Assembly: GCF_040954835.1 (NCBI RefSeq)
Contig: NC_090698.1
Span: forward strand, 41,097,501 to 41,161,500
DNA from: Lepisosteus oculatus
Taxonomy: Eukaryota > Chordata > Actinopteri > Semionotiformes > Lepisosteidae
Direction: 5' to 3'
DNA: 64,000 bases
In this document: positions 24,755-39,425 of the stretch, one piece after another
Layout: each line of letters starts with the position of its first letter
How positions within the stretch are numbered: the stretch's first letter is position 1
Made by a program: the position numbers and the translations under genes
The notes under the pieces: generated by a model
Told to the model about the DNA's origin: nothing
Databases searched by the model: none
The model's input: only the letters and a program-made list of their open reading frames with translations

Positions 24755-27700
24755 GTAACTTGTTTTATTATTCTTTTAAAGTCTTTCTTATGGGAATTAA
24801 CCCCCCTTATATGTGTATCTTCATCACTTTAGCTAGTTTGTTCTTTAACTTTTGTTATAAGTACAGCGCGTACGATTACGTGGGATGGACTTGCAGTTTA
24901 ATGTAAAGCGTTTCTTTGGCATGATTTTGCAATTTACAAGGTGAATGATTGACAACTACTATAGCCATTAATAATAAAAATGTAATACACAAATATGGAA
25001 ACGTACGCATGTTTCATTTGGTATATTATCTTAATTTAATTGGGCTTTTTTGCAGTTAACCTGTTTACAGAGATACATTGGATTGTTTTCCATATGTATT
25101 TTGAAGCGTTATTATACGTTATATAATATAATCTTATATAAAATAAACTTAGTATTATACTGTTAAAACTGGATTCTTTAACAAAATATATCATGTTTTT
25201 TTGCATTTATGTCACCTTTTATAGTCGCATTTTTCTTCGCAGTGTAATTAAAACTAAAAGATTTATCTCGTATTTCTAAGGTTAAAAAATCAAGAGTTCT
25301 TGTTTCCCTTTCTCGTGTAAACGTCCTTTAAACAGATTCTTAAATGCAAACGGCAACATAGCTAATTTCGCTAATACTTTTTCAAATGTATTTTAAACTT
25401 TACTTACTGTATTTTACATTTGTATAATTATTCTGCCTTTTTAAGTGGTTCCCCCAGTAGTTGTGAATCCGGACACTGAATGCAAATAAGTAATGAATTC
25501 AGTGATATGTAGTTACCTTTATTTTAATTTGGATTACTTTAAGGATAATGTGCAGCATTGCCATACGCTGTTGCAGTCTGCAGCCTTTAAAACACTAGAA
25601 TCGTTTCGTCAAAATGAGAAATATCAAATTCAACTTTTAATTTTCGTTCTTTCTGAGCATGAAAAACCCTTTATATATATATAGATAGATGAGCTTGTGT
25701 ATTCTTTCCAAGTGAATTTCAAATGGTAGTAAAGACCATTGTAAGTGTAGTGCTCTATTAAACTGTTTGAAACGACCCTTCTGAGGTCGCGTTGGCTTGT
25801 GAATAGGAGCCTGTTATTTCTACACATTTGGTGCCCTGTTTTTACTTGGCTCTCTGACAACTGCTACACTTTGGGTGTCCTGACCATACCGAGTGTGCGT
25901 TGCCATTATAAATTAATGGAGATGGAATGCTGCTGGGTGTCCATAGAACGGTCACACCTTCATAATTAATTTAACATGGTCTCCGGCGGCTGGACGTAAT
26001 CTCTATTGATAGTTTCTACACAAAAAGCAGGTTAACCTATTCTAGAAAGTTAAAGGGTACTTAATATGAAACGCAGTGCAACTGACATACACTAACAATA
26101 ACATTTTAAAATGCACATAAGTGGCAGAGGTTATATCTGTTTCCAAATTTAGCATTGAGTACCTGAACATTTTTCGATATGTTTAATTGTCATATGGTAT
26201 ATTTATTAGTGTCCTGAGTTGTTTTTTTCTTCCAAAAACCTACCCTTATATATACAGGGTTTTGCAAGCTCTTCATTTCAGTATAGACTTTTTTCGAGTA
26301 ACTCTTTCGGATGTTGGCATTTAAGTTAAGCATTAAATTCTCATTCCCGGTGGGGTGTGCATAGACCATTACCAAGAAAGTAATTGAAAGTGATTGTGTT
26401 GTATGATTGCCTTTTGTCTTAATCTTTTGTTGTATTCTTCTAAGTTGTTTAAATGATTCTCATCATTGTGCTTTGTGTTTTGTGCCGATTCAAAAACGAT
26501 TTGTCTTGCATATTTAAATGCTTAGGTGTATGTTTTACATCCGTAATAGCGTGATAAGTTAATTAAAGGCTGTTGTAAATTGTGTGTTTTTTTTACAATA
26601 CTTGAGATTTTTTTTTAGAGTTCAGTGAATGTACGCAGTCCTAGGTGTACGTCACTGGTATTCTTAATTTAATAAACCCACGATTAAACCGGTTAATGTA
26701 GATGGAAATAGAAATGTGAATTGCAGTACCATATCACTTGATCTCTCCGTATGGACAGCTAGGCTATTACTGTAGTCCATTAAACGTAATGTTTTTTGTT
26801 TTTAAAATCATGTATTGCTTTAGCAGAGATAGAACTGGAGGGATATTGGTTACATAAGGAAGTACAGAAATGTAGCATATTCCCAGACGCAGCTGACATG
26901 AAGAGCTGTTAATCATGGGTCGCGTACATTAAGGGTAGTTTGGATTAGTTTCCATCAGTGTATCTTCTTGTTTTTAAACACCAGGTTGGTTGCTGATTAC
27001 TCAGCTACTGTCACGAACGTTTCAGAAGACCACTCAATGAAATCAAAATTACAAGAGGATATTTCTGATCTTTTCGTCTGTAGGAGCTCAGTGACAAGTC
27101 AGTCTCAAATGCCCTATGTAAATGTTCTAGCATAAAGCAGTAACAACGTAACAAGAAAGGTGTTCATAGGGAGAAATAAATATTTCCATGTCCTTATCAC
27201 AATACAGGCTGTTTGCTTTTGCAAAACACGGTGTGTTAAAATCTTTTGTTTATTAAGTAGTTTATTTCTGTCGTGATCTAACTGCTAGCTGGTTTCATTT
27301 TCTGAAAATGAAAAAAAAAACATTGTATGAAACTCATGTTTCTAATAGAAATGTTGTTTTTACACCCTGCATTTGAAAACATGTATTATGTATTTAAGAT
27401 TTATTGAAAAACACTCCCCTAAAGCATAAAAAACATCCTAGAAAAGGCTTTGAGTGTTTTGTTTTATTGATTGAATCTTGAAATATTCTCCAAGACAAAA
27501 TGCCATGGTTTGCCAATGGACTATGTAAACAAACAAAACATATAAACAAACACTTCTGGAGTAGTTCTGGAGAACAAGATTCTCTGTGATTGTCTCGGTC
27601 TTTATACTGGGGGGGGGGAAAGTTATTTTTGTGAAATCCCAGAAACTGAAAAAAGCTTAAATGCTGACTCGAGCCTTCTTCAATGAGGAGAGGGTAGACA

Positions 27701-30700
27701 AATATGTTTTTGTATATAAGTAAAGTTCTTGGTGGCTAATAACATTGAGCTAACTGTAACTCTGAGACAAAATGCAAACAAGCAACACTTCTTTCTTTTT
27801 CTGCTCAGCTAACATGTGGTTCCTACTTTGGAGAAAAAAGAGGTCTGGTCTGTGCATAGAGCACACCCTTAATGCAATTAGGTTGCTGAAGGTATTTACA
27901 CAGGGTAGCCCTTTGAGCTTTTTCAAAGGGGCCCAGTCACTGTTGCAGAAGTGAAATTTCAAGATGTGGAATTTGGCCAGGGCACAGGGGGTCAACAATC
28001 CCTGTGCTTTTTCAAGGAGTGAATTTTAACAACCGCAAAACTGGGGGGTTGGGTTTTACAAGGTTTCTCATCTGAATGACATCTCCAGTAGGTCAGTAGC
28101 CCAAGACATGTTTTTGGTGGTAAATTTAAATAGTTTCTGTTCAATACAGCCCTTTTCTCTGTTTTATTGCAAAAATCTATTAACATAAAAGAATGAATGT
28201 TTATAGTATATTAGGAAAAACAATCCTTTTCTATTTTTCTTAATTTTGTACTGGATAATTCCTGTTATATGCATTGACTTTGGAACACAATTGATTTCTT
28301 AAGACTTATTCCATTACATTTTTTTTGGAGTAGATACAGCAGTGTGCATATACATATTGGTGCAGTGTGTTTACAGTTTCTAGATTCAGGTGCTAAATTC
28401 ATATCTGTTTCCTGTTTGTTCTGCTTTTTGAGACCTCACTGAGGTGACAATGAGGTTTCTTAGAACTTGCAAAACAGAATATAAAAATGCTTATTGACTT
28501 TTGAAGTGTTTGCTTGTTGAATCAGGACAGTCATGATTTTTTTCAGGCTGTAAATTAATGTTTGTTTTTATCAATATACTAAAAACCTTTCAACATGTCA
28601 TGTTGAAATGTTCCTGTTCTCTGAAATCAGGGTTGGAACATTGGCAAGCAATGTTTCTCACTTACAATCACAGATTATTTTGCTCTTCTTTCCACTATCA
28701 TCACTCCATTTCTAGCTTGTTGTCCTCATGTTACTTCTGGTTGCCACTTGTCAGAGACATATTTTAGCTGGGCTACATGTCCATTTGTTTGGACTAGCAG
28801 GAGACTGACTGCTCATCATTCCTCAGTAGTGTTGGAGTCTCACAGTGGATTGCAGAATGTTAATCAGTTTGCTTAAAATGTGCAATATTTAATAATAATT
28901 TACAGAAAACATACAGTAGTTAGTGATATGGAGATCTTTATCATATACACGGAAACAGGATAAACCTGCACTGTTCAAACATAGTTTTTGACTTAATTTT
29001 TATTCTTCTCATGTTATGGTACCCAGTCTAATTAAAAAGAATAAAATAGTTTTCTGTGGCTTAACATTTGTACTTTGACATGTGGTTTAGTAGAAATTTA
29101 AATGTAAAATTCTGGCATCTTAGGTTTCGACACAAATTATGAAGTTCTACTGCCACCATCTGGCAAAACAATACCTTTGATTTTTTTTGTTGGGGAAAAA
29201 AGTGAATTTCCCTTTGAAAGTTAGTGTTAATTTGATAATTTAAACTGATATGTAATAGTGCGATACAGTCAGGGTTATATAAAACAAATCGTAGATTGTA
29301 GCCGGAAAGGGGGCGGTCCGCAGTAAACAGTTCAAATAATGATAGAAATGCTATTGATTGCAAGGCATATTTAATTTGAAACTTGGCTCTGGTATTAGTG
29401 TAACTGCATTAGAAGTCCATAAGCGAATGAGTATGCTGCAGATATTGGGGCGGATGGAATGGAAGAGCACTTTACCTTCATTAAAAGCTTCTCTGTTCTG
29501 TTGCAGTCTCTGATAAGGCTACGAGCATGGTTTCCAAACTTGGCTTTGGTTACAAATACATTAAATCCTACTGAGATCCTTTTATCGGTAACAATCCCTG
29601 CTCATGTAAAATACATCATCGTTGCAGTACATCTCACACATTTATGGGAAGAGTTAGACTGTATAATTTTGCATATTTATTTTACTAAGTGGGTCTGTCA
29701 GCAGCAAAATGCAGTAAGTGGTCTTAGTTCTCATGTTTGAATCTAAATGTTGCAGCTTTACAGTTTAATGATGAAACTGTGTAGTCACTGTATTTTGATT
29801 AAGAAAAGACAGAAAAAGGCCTATAGAAATACACAATATAAACGCTTTGGTTAAGCCCCCTTTCAAGTTATAGTAGATAATTTGAACCTTTCGCATGGTT
29901 TTCAGCCAAATTATTAGGAATAACAGTACTGTCACAGTGGTGTTAAAGTATAAAATTGCATTTGTGAGCCAGGGAGCATGAGCATTATATTTTAAGGTCT
30001 GGGTATTTATGTCATGCTACCAGTGTCAAGGCAACTATAGAATAAAAAAAAGAGTAAAAACATTGAGTACAGGGCCTCATTGCAGTAAACCTGAAGTGAA
30101 GCTTTTCCTTCAGCTGTATAAAGGATCAGTTGAAAATCCAGTGACAAGCTCTCAATGAAGTGCACACAGAATGTAGGATATGCTTAGCTTAACTAATAAT
30201 CAAATATGCTCTTTCTGACTCATTTCTTGTACGGTATGATTTATTGGCAGCTAACTGTCTTACACTAGTTCAACTGTTTATGTATTTTTAGTACACGGCA
30301 AATAGAAATATGTAATTGGTGTAGCCTCAGTCAAGTGTTTGACATCTTTTGATTTGTAGCTGTAGAGTTGTAATGTAGTTTGACTACAGTGCAGATGTCC
30401 TTTTTATTGATAAGCAATAAGTAAGCAAAAAATACTTTTTTATATGAAGAACTATTGTTTACAATTATTACATTATTTGTAACTAACAATCATCCTTTGT
30501 GTGGGTTATCTTAATCGTCGAACTTTCAAATGTTATGTTTGCCAATGTTATTATTTTATACTGTTATTGTATCACCAATAACTTGTTGTGAGTTCTTAGT
30601 TTAGCAGAGTTTGGGCCTGTGAGTATATCGTGCTTTCTGTATCCTCAATTTCTTTTTTATGCTCATTTAATTGAAAATTTAATTAGAGAAGTATGCACCA

Positions 30701-33060
30701 CAGTATTTAAAGTAAAGGAAGAAAGATGGGATGAGTGAATACTTTCATTGCTTGGAAAAGGCCCAGACCTTTTAAACAAAAAAAACTTATTTGACATGAA
30801 TGTGATGCAATGGTCGATGCATCATTTATCCTTGTTAGACATACTGCAGACGCATGCAAAAACAGAGGAGGAACGTGTTTTTTTGTTTAATGGTCTCATT
30901 TTAGCATTTGAATAGCTTCTGTGACTATTTCTTAAAACAAAATACAGTAAAATCTTATTTCTGTGGATAAGTGCATTTATTGTAGAACTTGCAAAATATA
31001 TACTGGGCATGAATATGTTCTTATCCTCAATGTACATAGATGGTTTCTGTAAAATAATGTTTAGTGATTTTGTATATTGATTAAATGTTTTGGATGTCAT
31101 ACACTCAAGTGACTTTGACTGTGACATGAAGCATTCACCTAATTAGTCTCAAAGAGGATTCTATGTCCACAGATTATGAATGGTGACAATAAAGACAGAA
31201 AGATGTAGAAAACCAAAATGTCGTGCTAATGAAGAGAACAATGTAGGCAGCTAGAATGTTGGAGGGTGGAATAAGTCTAAAAAATGCACAGCAATTTACA
31301 ACATGGCAAGACATTACAGCCAACACAATCTATCATACATGGGCCACAAGTCGCAGCACTTTGCCAATATCAATTGGGGGGCCAGGTGTTGTAGTATGTT
31401 CAAGAGCATCTACTCGCTACAGAGCTCCACTTCTAATAATTGATGAGACCTGGCTGCACTATGCTGTAAGTAATCATCTCCCTGGATTTCACTTGCTGCC
31501 CCTCTTGTGGGAGCATCCTATATGACAACATTCCAACAGGACAACACTTATCCTGATGCTACTCATCACTTGTACCTTTTTTACAAAATAGTCAGACATG
31601 TTCTTTACGAGATTCTATGAGAGCAATGGAACACAATCCATTAAGACTGTGACTTAGTGGAAGTTTGCATCACTGATGTACAGCTTATTTCCTTTTACAT
31701 GGTGCTACCCTGTGACTTGTATACTTTTATAATAGGCTTTATAAGCCTATCATGGTAGACTATAACTTAAGTTATAAAGGTTATTAACTTTTGATGCGCA
31801 GTACCTATTATACCTTATAATATATAACTTGGCATCTTTCAGAAATTGGTTGGGGAAGACCCTTTGATCAAGCAGCTACCAAACAAACTAAATGTCTTCT
31901 GTTATTTGTAAACGTATGTTCTTTAATGTTTATATAAATAGCTTTTTAGTTGTTTGTGACAATTGTGATCAAAGTGATCATTTAGGAGTTGTTGGCCAGA
32001 GCCAACCAGACAAATTTAATGCATCTAATCAGTGTTGTTTAATATGTCTACCACACACGCTACATTAAAACACAATTCTTCCCAGAATTGATTGCTGACC
32101 CCAAAGAATTTGAGTTTAATGGAGCTGCATTATGCTATGAAAGTAAAATGTAAAATAAAAAAATAGACTGAGATCTTTTATTTTTATACAGATTTACATT
32201 AAACAAGGCAAGTATACTCATTTAAGTGAGGAGATGTTACACACTTATGACTTTGCTTTGGACATTATAAGTTATAAGTGTAAGGAAATAAACCCAAATT
32301 AAATAGCATTGATATAGTACAGTATTTTTACATTGACAGTTGTCATTCCCCTTTTAACTGTTCAAATATAACTCAAGCTTTTTGAAACTCATGCTACTGT
32401 TTGCTTTATTTACAATTAGATTTTATTGGGCTTTATCAGCGGCTTTTGCTTATTCATTTCTTCTTTTTCCGATGACTGCAACTTAATTTAGGTTTTATAG
32501 CTTGTTACCAAGATTAAAGGGAACTTCACACACTGGCTGACATGACCTGGTAAACATAATGGGCTGTAACAGTTCTCCTTGTCAAAATTATGTTTGTCTA
32601 AATAATAAAAAACTGCTAGCAAAAATAGATTCAGCTTTCTAAAGAGTGGATTTTTTTTTCTAGAAAGGTGTTTTGATTGTGGTGAAGATTTTCTTATCTG
32701 TAGAGTGCTATAATAAAGCTTTCAAAGCTACCATATCATTACTTATGTGTTCATGTTATTTGCACTATTTCACAATCTTGAGGTAAAATACGAATGATTA
32801 AAATGCCGGTGTCTTAAAGTAATGAAAAACCATTTGAAAAGTAGACATTTAATTACTTTTTGAAACTGTACACAAATGTAGCATGCTAAAATACAAATAC
32901 TGCTCTGCTCTACTGAAAAATAGCAAAAGTGGCCTGACCGTTAAATTTTAGCTTTCATTGTAGTTTATCTCATTCTGTTCTCTGGCATACTGTGACAATG
33001 TAATGTACAGTATTGTTGACTTAGGTTATATTTTTATTATTGTTGGGGTTTTTTTTCCAG
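24755..33060 (+). other. rgmb: rgmb intron 1
   Basis: Phase-1 intron with GT (24755) and AG (33059-33060, after a T-rich tract). It holds a Tc1 relic near 31240-31640 and otherwise AT-rich sequence. A largely repeat-free stretch at 29440-29800 may be regulatory, which is inference only. Confidence 0.8.
31240..31640 (+). pseudogene. Tc1/mariner-like transposase relic
   Basis: A leading 'MLEGGISLKNAQQ' segment resembles the helix-turn-helix start of Tc1-family transposases. Near 31523-31560 'TFQQDNTYPDATHH' matches the conserved '.FQQDNA.PH.A' block containing the second catalytic Asp. Stops and frameshifts lie between, and terminal repeats were not located. This is a dead insertion inside rgmb intron 1. 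Confidence 0.55.
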
Positions 33061-33578
33061 GAGACTGCCAAGTGCAAACCCCTCAATGTCGAATCCAGAA
33101 GTGTACAACAGACTTTGTGTCCCTCACGTCCCATCTTAACCCCTCCCTGGATGGCTTCGACACCGAGTTCTGCAAGGCGCTGCGGGCCTACTCCGCTTGC
33201 ACCCACCGCACCTCCAAGAGCTGCCGTGGCAACCTTGTCTTTCACTCCGCCATGCTGGGCATCAGCGATCTCATGAGCCAGCGCAACTGCTCCAAGGACG
33301 GGCCTACCTCCTCCACCCACCCGGAAACCGCTGCCGAGCCCTGCAACTATCACAGCCGCCACCATGGCAACAGCAGGGACCTCCAGGCTAAGGAGCACGC
33401 TCAGCCCACCTACCTCTTCTGTGGCTTGTTTGGAGATCCCCACCTCAGGACTTTCAAGGACCACTTCCAGACCTGCAAGGTAGAGGGTGCCTGGCCCCTG
33501 ATCGACAACAACTACTTGTCAGTGCAAGTAACCAATGTTCCAGTAGTGCCCGGTTCCAGCGCCACAGCAACTAATAAG
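33061..33578 (+). CDS. rgmb: rgmb coding exon 2: N-RGM domain and autocleavage site
   Basis: This 518-base exon runs from the T-rich acceptor ...TTTTCCAG to the donor AATAAG|GTAGGC. It encodes [20 protein letters not shown] and the Cys-rich helical N-RGM domain, which binds BMP2/4 in the family. An N-glycosylation sequon lies at about N113 (NCSKD). The autocatalytic cleavage motif [11 protein letters not shown] has its Asp-Pro near residues 163-164 and is followed by the start of the von Willebrand D-like domain ([15 protein letters not shown]). The exon ends ...SSATATNK in phase 0. It closely matches RGMB from other vertebrates and is clearly B-type ([13 protein letters not shown]). The segment [18 protein letters not shown] is the variable loop. 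Confidence 0.97.
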
Positions 33579-36183
33579 GTAGGCAGGTTTGTTGTGCAGA
33601 CTTGTATGCATTCAGTGCCTTTCTGTAGTAAATTAATGCAAAATCCAAGATGTAATGTGACACCTCTTTTGACTTTCTGTTGAACATGTCTGTAGGCTTC
33701 TGTATGAGTTTAATGCTTCCCCATCATTATTAATGCTTCACAGTATGTTGGTTTTGGTCCAGCTTGATCTTCATATTCATTTTTCCACTTTGAAGCACCT
33801 TCTTCTCGCAAGACTTGCATATGGATACACTGCTTGGTCTTTTTTGATCCTGCCTTCAAACCTCATACCTGACACATCTTTTAAAACATTTCAGAGTTTG
33901 ACCCATGTGGACATTTTCCACATTGGTCTTTAGCAGTGTAAGGTGAAACCGACGACAGTATCCCAGCAGCTTTGGAGTAAAAGGTTGGGGGCTTTCATAT
34001 GTAGGAAATAGTTTGGGTTGGTTTCAAGGTAGAGGAAGTATAGTAGTATGTTCTGGTCTGGGAGCTCAACCATCTGTCTTAAATCAGATGTCCTAATAGG
34101 TTTTTAACACTCAATCTTCAGAACTGGAAAAGCTTAACAGGAATAGCTGCTGGGTAGTAGATTCTCCTTGCCCACTTATCCTATTGGAATCTATCCAGGA
34201 CATAAGTGAGAATAGGTAAGCAGATTTCGTGATTGTACTAGAGCACCTGTTCAATATCCTTACAGTAACTGTTTGGTTTCAGGGGTAACGGAGCATTGAA
34301 AAACCCCCAGATCGCCATCGGTGGATAATGCTTTTCTTGAAACTCATGCCTGGTTAACTATCGCTTTTCTGTGGTTAAATCTCCAAGAGTCCATTCCCTG
34401 TGTGTGTATACTAAGCGCTCAGGGAGTGCTGGCAGAGAGGCTCTTTTTTTTAGATCAGTGTTAAATTCTCTGGAATAAGTCCTGCAGCCTGCATATAACT
34501 CAACAATTCTGTTTCTGATGTGTTACTGTATGTTGTAATTTAATGTTTTAATTCCATCATTGAAGTACATTTTTGTTCTGTAGAATTTCCTTCTATAAGA
34601 GTGAAGGAACTGTTGACACTTTGCCACAAGGTTCTGAAAAAAAGGCCTATGTAGAGTGGAGACTAATAATGTGCCTTATTTGTATATTTAGTAAGAATGG
34701 CAAATCTTAACTATTAATCATGCAGCATTCCTAACCAAGAAATATATTTAGATTACTTTTCTTTTTGGGGGGGATTTGTATATATAATCCTGTCATGTGG
34801 TCCATTTTGTGGCAGACATACTAAAAATGCTTAGAATTACTTTATGGAATGTCTTTAAGCTTTTCTGTATACATTAAGTTGCATACTTACTATATACTCT
34901 GGAAGTGAAAAGAAATACCTGGTGTTTCTTGGCAGTTTCCTTAACAGAGTGCAGCTCAAAAACACATCAGGGTTTCCAGGCTTAGATCTAATAGCTAGAC
35001 TTTCTAAGTGGTCCAGACACTGATGTCTGTCACATTTCTATTCAGACAGCACTCATTCATTACTTAGTGTGCTAACTTTTAAGGAACCCCCTCATTATGC
35101 CAAGTGCAACAGTACTGTATAACCTACTTCCTACTACTCATATATGGAAAGATTATTAAGCACACAAGATATGTATTTTCAAAATAAGGATCATTAAGAA
35201 ATCGTATATTAACCTTTGAGAAGCACTTTAAGGACTGACTGAATATTGTCCTTAGAATGCAGTATTACAAATCCAATCCAAACATTTCACACAGCCAGAC
35301 TAAAGACCAAGCACTCAAGACTGTCTCTCGGCATTCTGCGGTGAGAGAACTGTAACTTCTCGCTCTGAAAGTTTGGAGAGAGAGTCATTTCCATTTAGAG
35401 TGCTTTGATAAACAGAGTCTGAATTGATATATGAACAGGAAATGTATGAATTTTTTAACTTTGTAGTAGAATATACACACAACTTTTTCACCCGTAGTGT
35501 GGAATTGCATTAATCCCATTAACATGTCTTATTTGTTTAGACTTTTAAAAAGACAAGGGAAGATAATACAGTATTTAATGTAACACAGCTCATTGGGAAT
35601 TCACCTCTTTTTGCTGATCCACTTATCTGGTTAAAATCCACTTTAAAGATATTCTGTAAATTTAAAGATATGCTTTTGTTCTCCAGCTGGTTACTAATTG
35701 ATTGAAAATTAATTACTTCTAGAAAATACTGTTGTGAATTGTAAATATAAAGAAGACGGGCATTAAATTAATTCACATAAACATCTTATTTTTTCCATTA
35801 ACCATCTTTGGAAACAATTATAATATTATTATTAGATAACAACAGAAGTGTTGTTGAAGTCTTTTTTTCAACTGATGAACTGATCTTCCTTAACGAGTGC
35901 TCAGTTTCTTTGGAATTCTTTGTTTCACTTTTAATAGGGTATGGTCATGTTTGAAGTATTGTTCTTTTTTAAAAAAATTGAAGTGGGTTGGAATTGGTAT
36001 ATTAGACAACGAATCAAAAATACAAAATTAATCACTCCTCTTAGGCTTCAAGATGGAGGACAACAAAACCATCTGAATTTTCTGAGTCATGAAATTTGTG
36101 CAAAATGAGAATCCTTGCCTAATCCATCATTAAAGCTGTATTTCTTTTTTTGATTGTTCATTTTCTTATGTATTTGCTGTTAG

Positions 36184-36530
36184 AGGCGGTCAGTTGCACA
36201 GTGGTTAGCATTGCTGCTTCAAAACACAGGGGCCCTTTGTTTAATTCCTGGGGTGCCATTTGTGTGGAGTTTGTATATTCTCCCCATGTTCACATGGGTT
36301 TCCTGTGGGTGCTCTGGTTTCCCACCACTGTCCAAAGACATACTGGTAGGGTATGTGACCTCTGGGAAAACTAGTCCTGGTACGTATGTGCATTTGTCTG
36401 TTTCTGCCCAGCGATGGACTGGTGTCCAGTCCAGGATGTATCCTGCCTTCAGCCTGTTACTTGCAGGGATAGGCTCCAGCTCCCCAGTTACCCTGTATTG
36501 GATAAGAGTGATTAGAAAATGGATGGATGT
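36184..36530 (+). repeat. tRNA-derived fish SINE, complete
   Basis: All parts are present in order: head 'cagttgcacagtggttagca' (A-box region), 'acaggggccctttgtttaattcc' (worn B box), body 'gtgtggagtttgtatattct', 'ctccccatgttcacatggg', 'ctgtccaaagacatactggt', tail 'cagcgatggactggtgtcca' and 'gggataggctccagctcccc', ending 'agaaaatggatggatg'. Open frames over it (36150-36651, both strands) derive from the repeat. Confidence 0.9.
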
Positions 36531-38399
36531 ATTTGCAGTTTTTTTAAACATAGTCACATTTTTAGTCATTGCATTTTTAAACAATCATCAATGTCAGCTT
36601 CTGTGTTTTCATTTCTGTTCTAATCATATGTCATGCACATCGTATCTTTAAATAAACATGAATGCGTCTTTGAATTTGTAGGACATGGACATTCTGCTGA
36701 TATGCTAGAATATATGCTATTGAAGGACTTATAATAACAATGATTTAAAGCATACATAACATTATATATATATATCCTTAGAAATAACCCATTTTCTTCT
36801 TACACTACATATATTGATGTAACAGACCCCTTTGCTTAGCAGAGTTTGCTCATGGAAAATTAAAATAGAAGTGCTTGATTTTTTTGCTGATGTTTAATTG
36901 CTGCATTGCTCCTCAATCAGCTTATACACTGCCACAGGATGCCAGATTTAGGCAGGCAAATTGCCAGTGTGCTGCAAAGCAGCCATTACAGCATTTTTTA
37001 AATTTTATTTTCCAATAATGTTCTACAGTCAAGCTCAGATTTTGTTTCAAGTTAAAGATACAGTTTCCTCAGCAATGTTCACTTTTGCTGGAATAATTGC
37101 TTGGTTTCAGTTTACTCTGTTGTGCAGTTCTTTAACCTTCGCTGCAGTCAGAGTGGGCAGGCTTTTATCATTGCAGGTGATGAGGTGGATTAATTTCCTA
37201 ACTTGTTTCTCGCTCGCCTTTCACTGTTCCCAGGATCGAAGTGTTGTGTAACATCCTGGCTCACAGAGTAAATGCCACAGTAACTGAGAGGATTGACCAT
37301 GAATTCTTGCCAGTTCAGATAACAAAAGAAAAAAAAATCCTATTACTGTTTTTAACAGCTTGGCACCCCCCTCCCCAGGACTGAGGCTCTGCTATTGTGT
37401 CAACCACATTTTAAAAATTGACTTTGTCAGTCTGCCTATTGCATATCACCAAGATCAACATTATAGTTGTCCCATCTGTTTCCAGTCACAAACAGTGCCA
37501 TCAGCCACAGTTGGAAATCTCTCCCATTGCAGGCTGAGGATGTAAGACTGCTACTATGTCAGTACAGTAAATTTGGCCTAATATGTAGTGCTAATGAAAC
37601 GTTGAGAATTATTTATTATTCTCATTCTTCTATTTTTTTTGTTTGTTTTGTTTTAAACTGACCTGATTATACTTTTAAAAGAAAGTTACCAACTACATTT
37701 GTGTTAAAGCTGCCTTCCCCAGTGTACTCCCAGTGCTTTTACAATTGTGCAGCACATTCTCGGCCTTGACTCTTTTGTTTTTGACTGGGACGTTTTAGGA
37801 AAGCCTTACAGCAAAGCTTCTTTTAGTTAACTAAAAAAAAAATTCCCAGTAATAAAAGTAACCCTGAGATATTTGCATGCAGTAAGCTAATCTACAGTAT
37901 ATCTTTCAACCTGTTTGAGTAGGTATTGTGTGGTAAGGGTTGAAGATAAAACAGAAAACAATTAATGTTTTGTTCCCAAGATGAAAGGTTTTAACACTTA
38001 GACTTAGATCAGATAAACTCATTTTGACTTTGACCAGGTGCATTTAGGTACAAGCGGAAGAAGGCAGAAGTAAAAAGCTGTAGATCTAGCTCCTAAAGGC
38101 AGTGTGGAGGTTTAAGTTTACCATAAATGTGCAGAGAACAATTCTACTAAGCCTTCTGTAAAAGTAAACTTTCATTCCTGAACTTTTTCCCCTAATGATT
38201 AACATTTATATAATGTATCCTGTAGAGTATGTAGTGTTAGGCACAGTATGCAAAACACTTTTTAAAAATGTTTGTATTTTTTACAGATGGTTTTAGAAAA
38301 AAAAAACTATTTTCATATTCTCTTAAAAAAATAAAAAAAATAACTGAATGCTTCACTATGACTATTTAGGGTTTATTTAGGGTAGTATTTACAGGCTAG

Positions 38400-39425
38400 A
38401 AAATTGTTAACAAGAAGGGTAATAAAACTGACCAAAGTAATTATATACCAATATATATTATATTTTGTCTGACTTCTATTGCGTCTAAAGTTATGGAAGC
38501 AATTATCGGAACTTAATACTAGGAAATGGTCAACACTGATCTGGAAAGGGTAGGTTTTGACTGACACACTTGTTAGGAGGTCTTTGAACAAGTAACTATG
38601 TGGTATCAAGTATTTTAGATATGATATGGTACATTTAGATTTTCAGAAAGTTTTCAATCACATTCTTCATAAAAGATCAATTCTCAAAATACAGGTAGTG
38701 GGCCTTAAGGAAAATACAAGCATTTAGATTAAGAATTGGTTAATACATAGACAATGGAGAATACACAGAGATAAGGAGTGGATGTTCACATTAGGGTGAT
38801 GTAATTAGCGGAGTAGCACAGGGATCTGTAATAGGACCACTGATCTTCCTAGTTTGTATCCGTGATCTACATTCTGGTATAGTTAGTAAACTAGTCACAT
38901 TTGCAGATGATATCAAAATAGGAGGATTATAAACATGGTAGAAGTAGCAAATGAAATTAAATAAGATGTAGATAGAATTCAAGACTCGACAAACACCTGG
39001 CAGATGGCACATGATGTAGAGAAGTGCAGGGTTTGGCATGCATATAATAAAAATAAAAACTAAAAAATACTGAGCTAGAAGAGGCTACTTATGATAAATG
39101 CTGATATTTATGTTGACATCATTGATATCTTCAATCTGAGTAAGCAATACACATGGAAAACAAAATGTTAGGATATATAGTTAGCAGTTTAAATTCAAAT
39201 CAAGGGATGTTAAAATTGTACTATGGACTAGTAAAGCCTCACTCAGAATATTGTGTACAGTTATGGTCACAATGTTAAAGAAAATATATTGTTCTTATGG
39301 AATCAGTTCTGGTAAGAGCATCCAGATACTGTTGGTTTAAAGAATATCCTGCACTGACAGGCTGAAAAAACTGGGCTAAATGGTCTCCTCCCAATTGTAA
39401 ATCTTCTCATATAACATAAATTTGG
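38400..39425 (+). pseudogene. CR1/L2-type LINE reverse transcriptase fragment
   Basis: Broken frames on the + strand give consecutive reverse-transcriptase landmarks: 'KKGNKTDQSNY' and 'LTSIASKVMEAII' (38415-38510), 'YMVHLDFQKVF' (about 38625-38660), 'QGSVIGPLIFL' and 'DLHSGIVSKLV' (about 38815-38895), then 'TFADDIKIGG', holding the catalytic FADD motif. Later 'YYGLVKPHSEYCVQLWS' and a 3' end 'ggctaaatggtctcctccca' follow. The order fits the CR1/L2 superfamily. Many stops make it inactive, and the 5' half is missing, as is usual for LINEs. Confidence 0.8.

Noticed and set aside
33021..33464. 147-codon open frame on the - strand opposite rgmb exon 2
   Set aside because: Shadow of a GC-rich coding exon; no protein-family signal and no splice context.
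36150..36651. Open frames on both strands
   Set aside because: They lie in a tRNA-derived SINE; the same frames recur in other copies (59005-59481).
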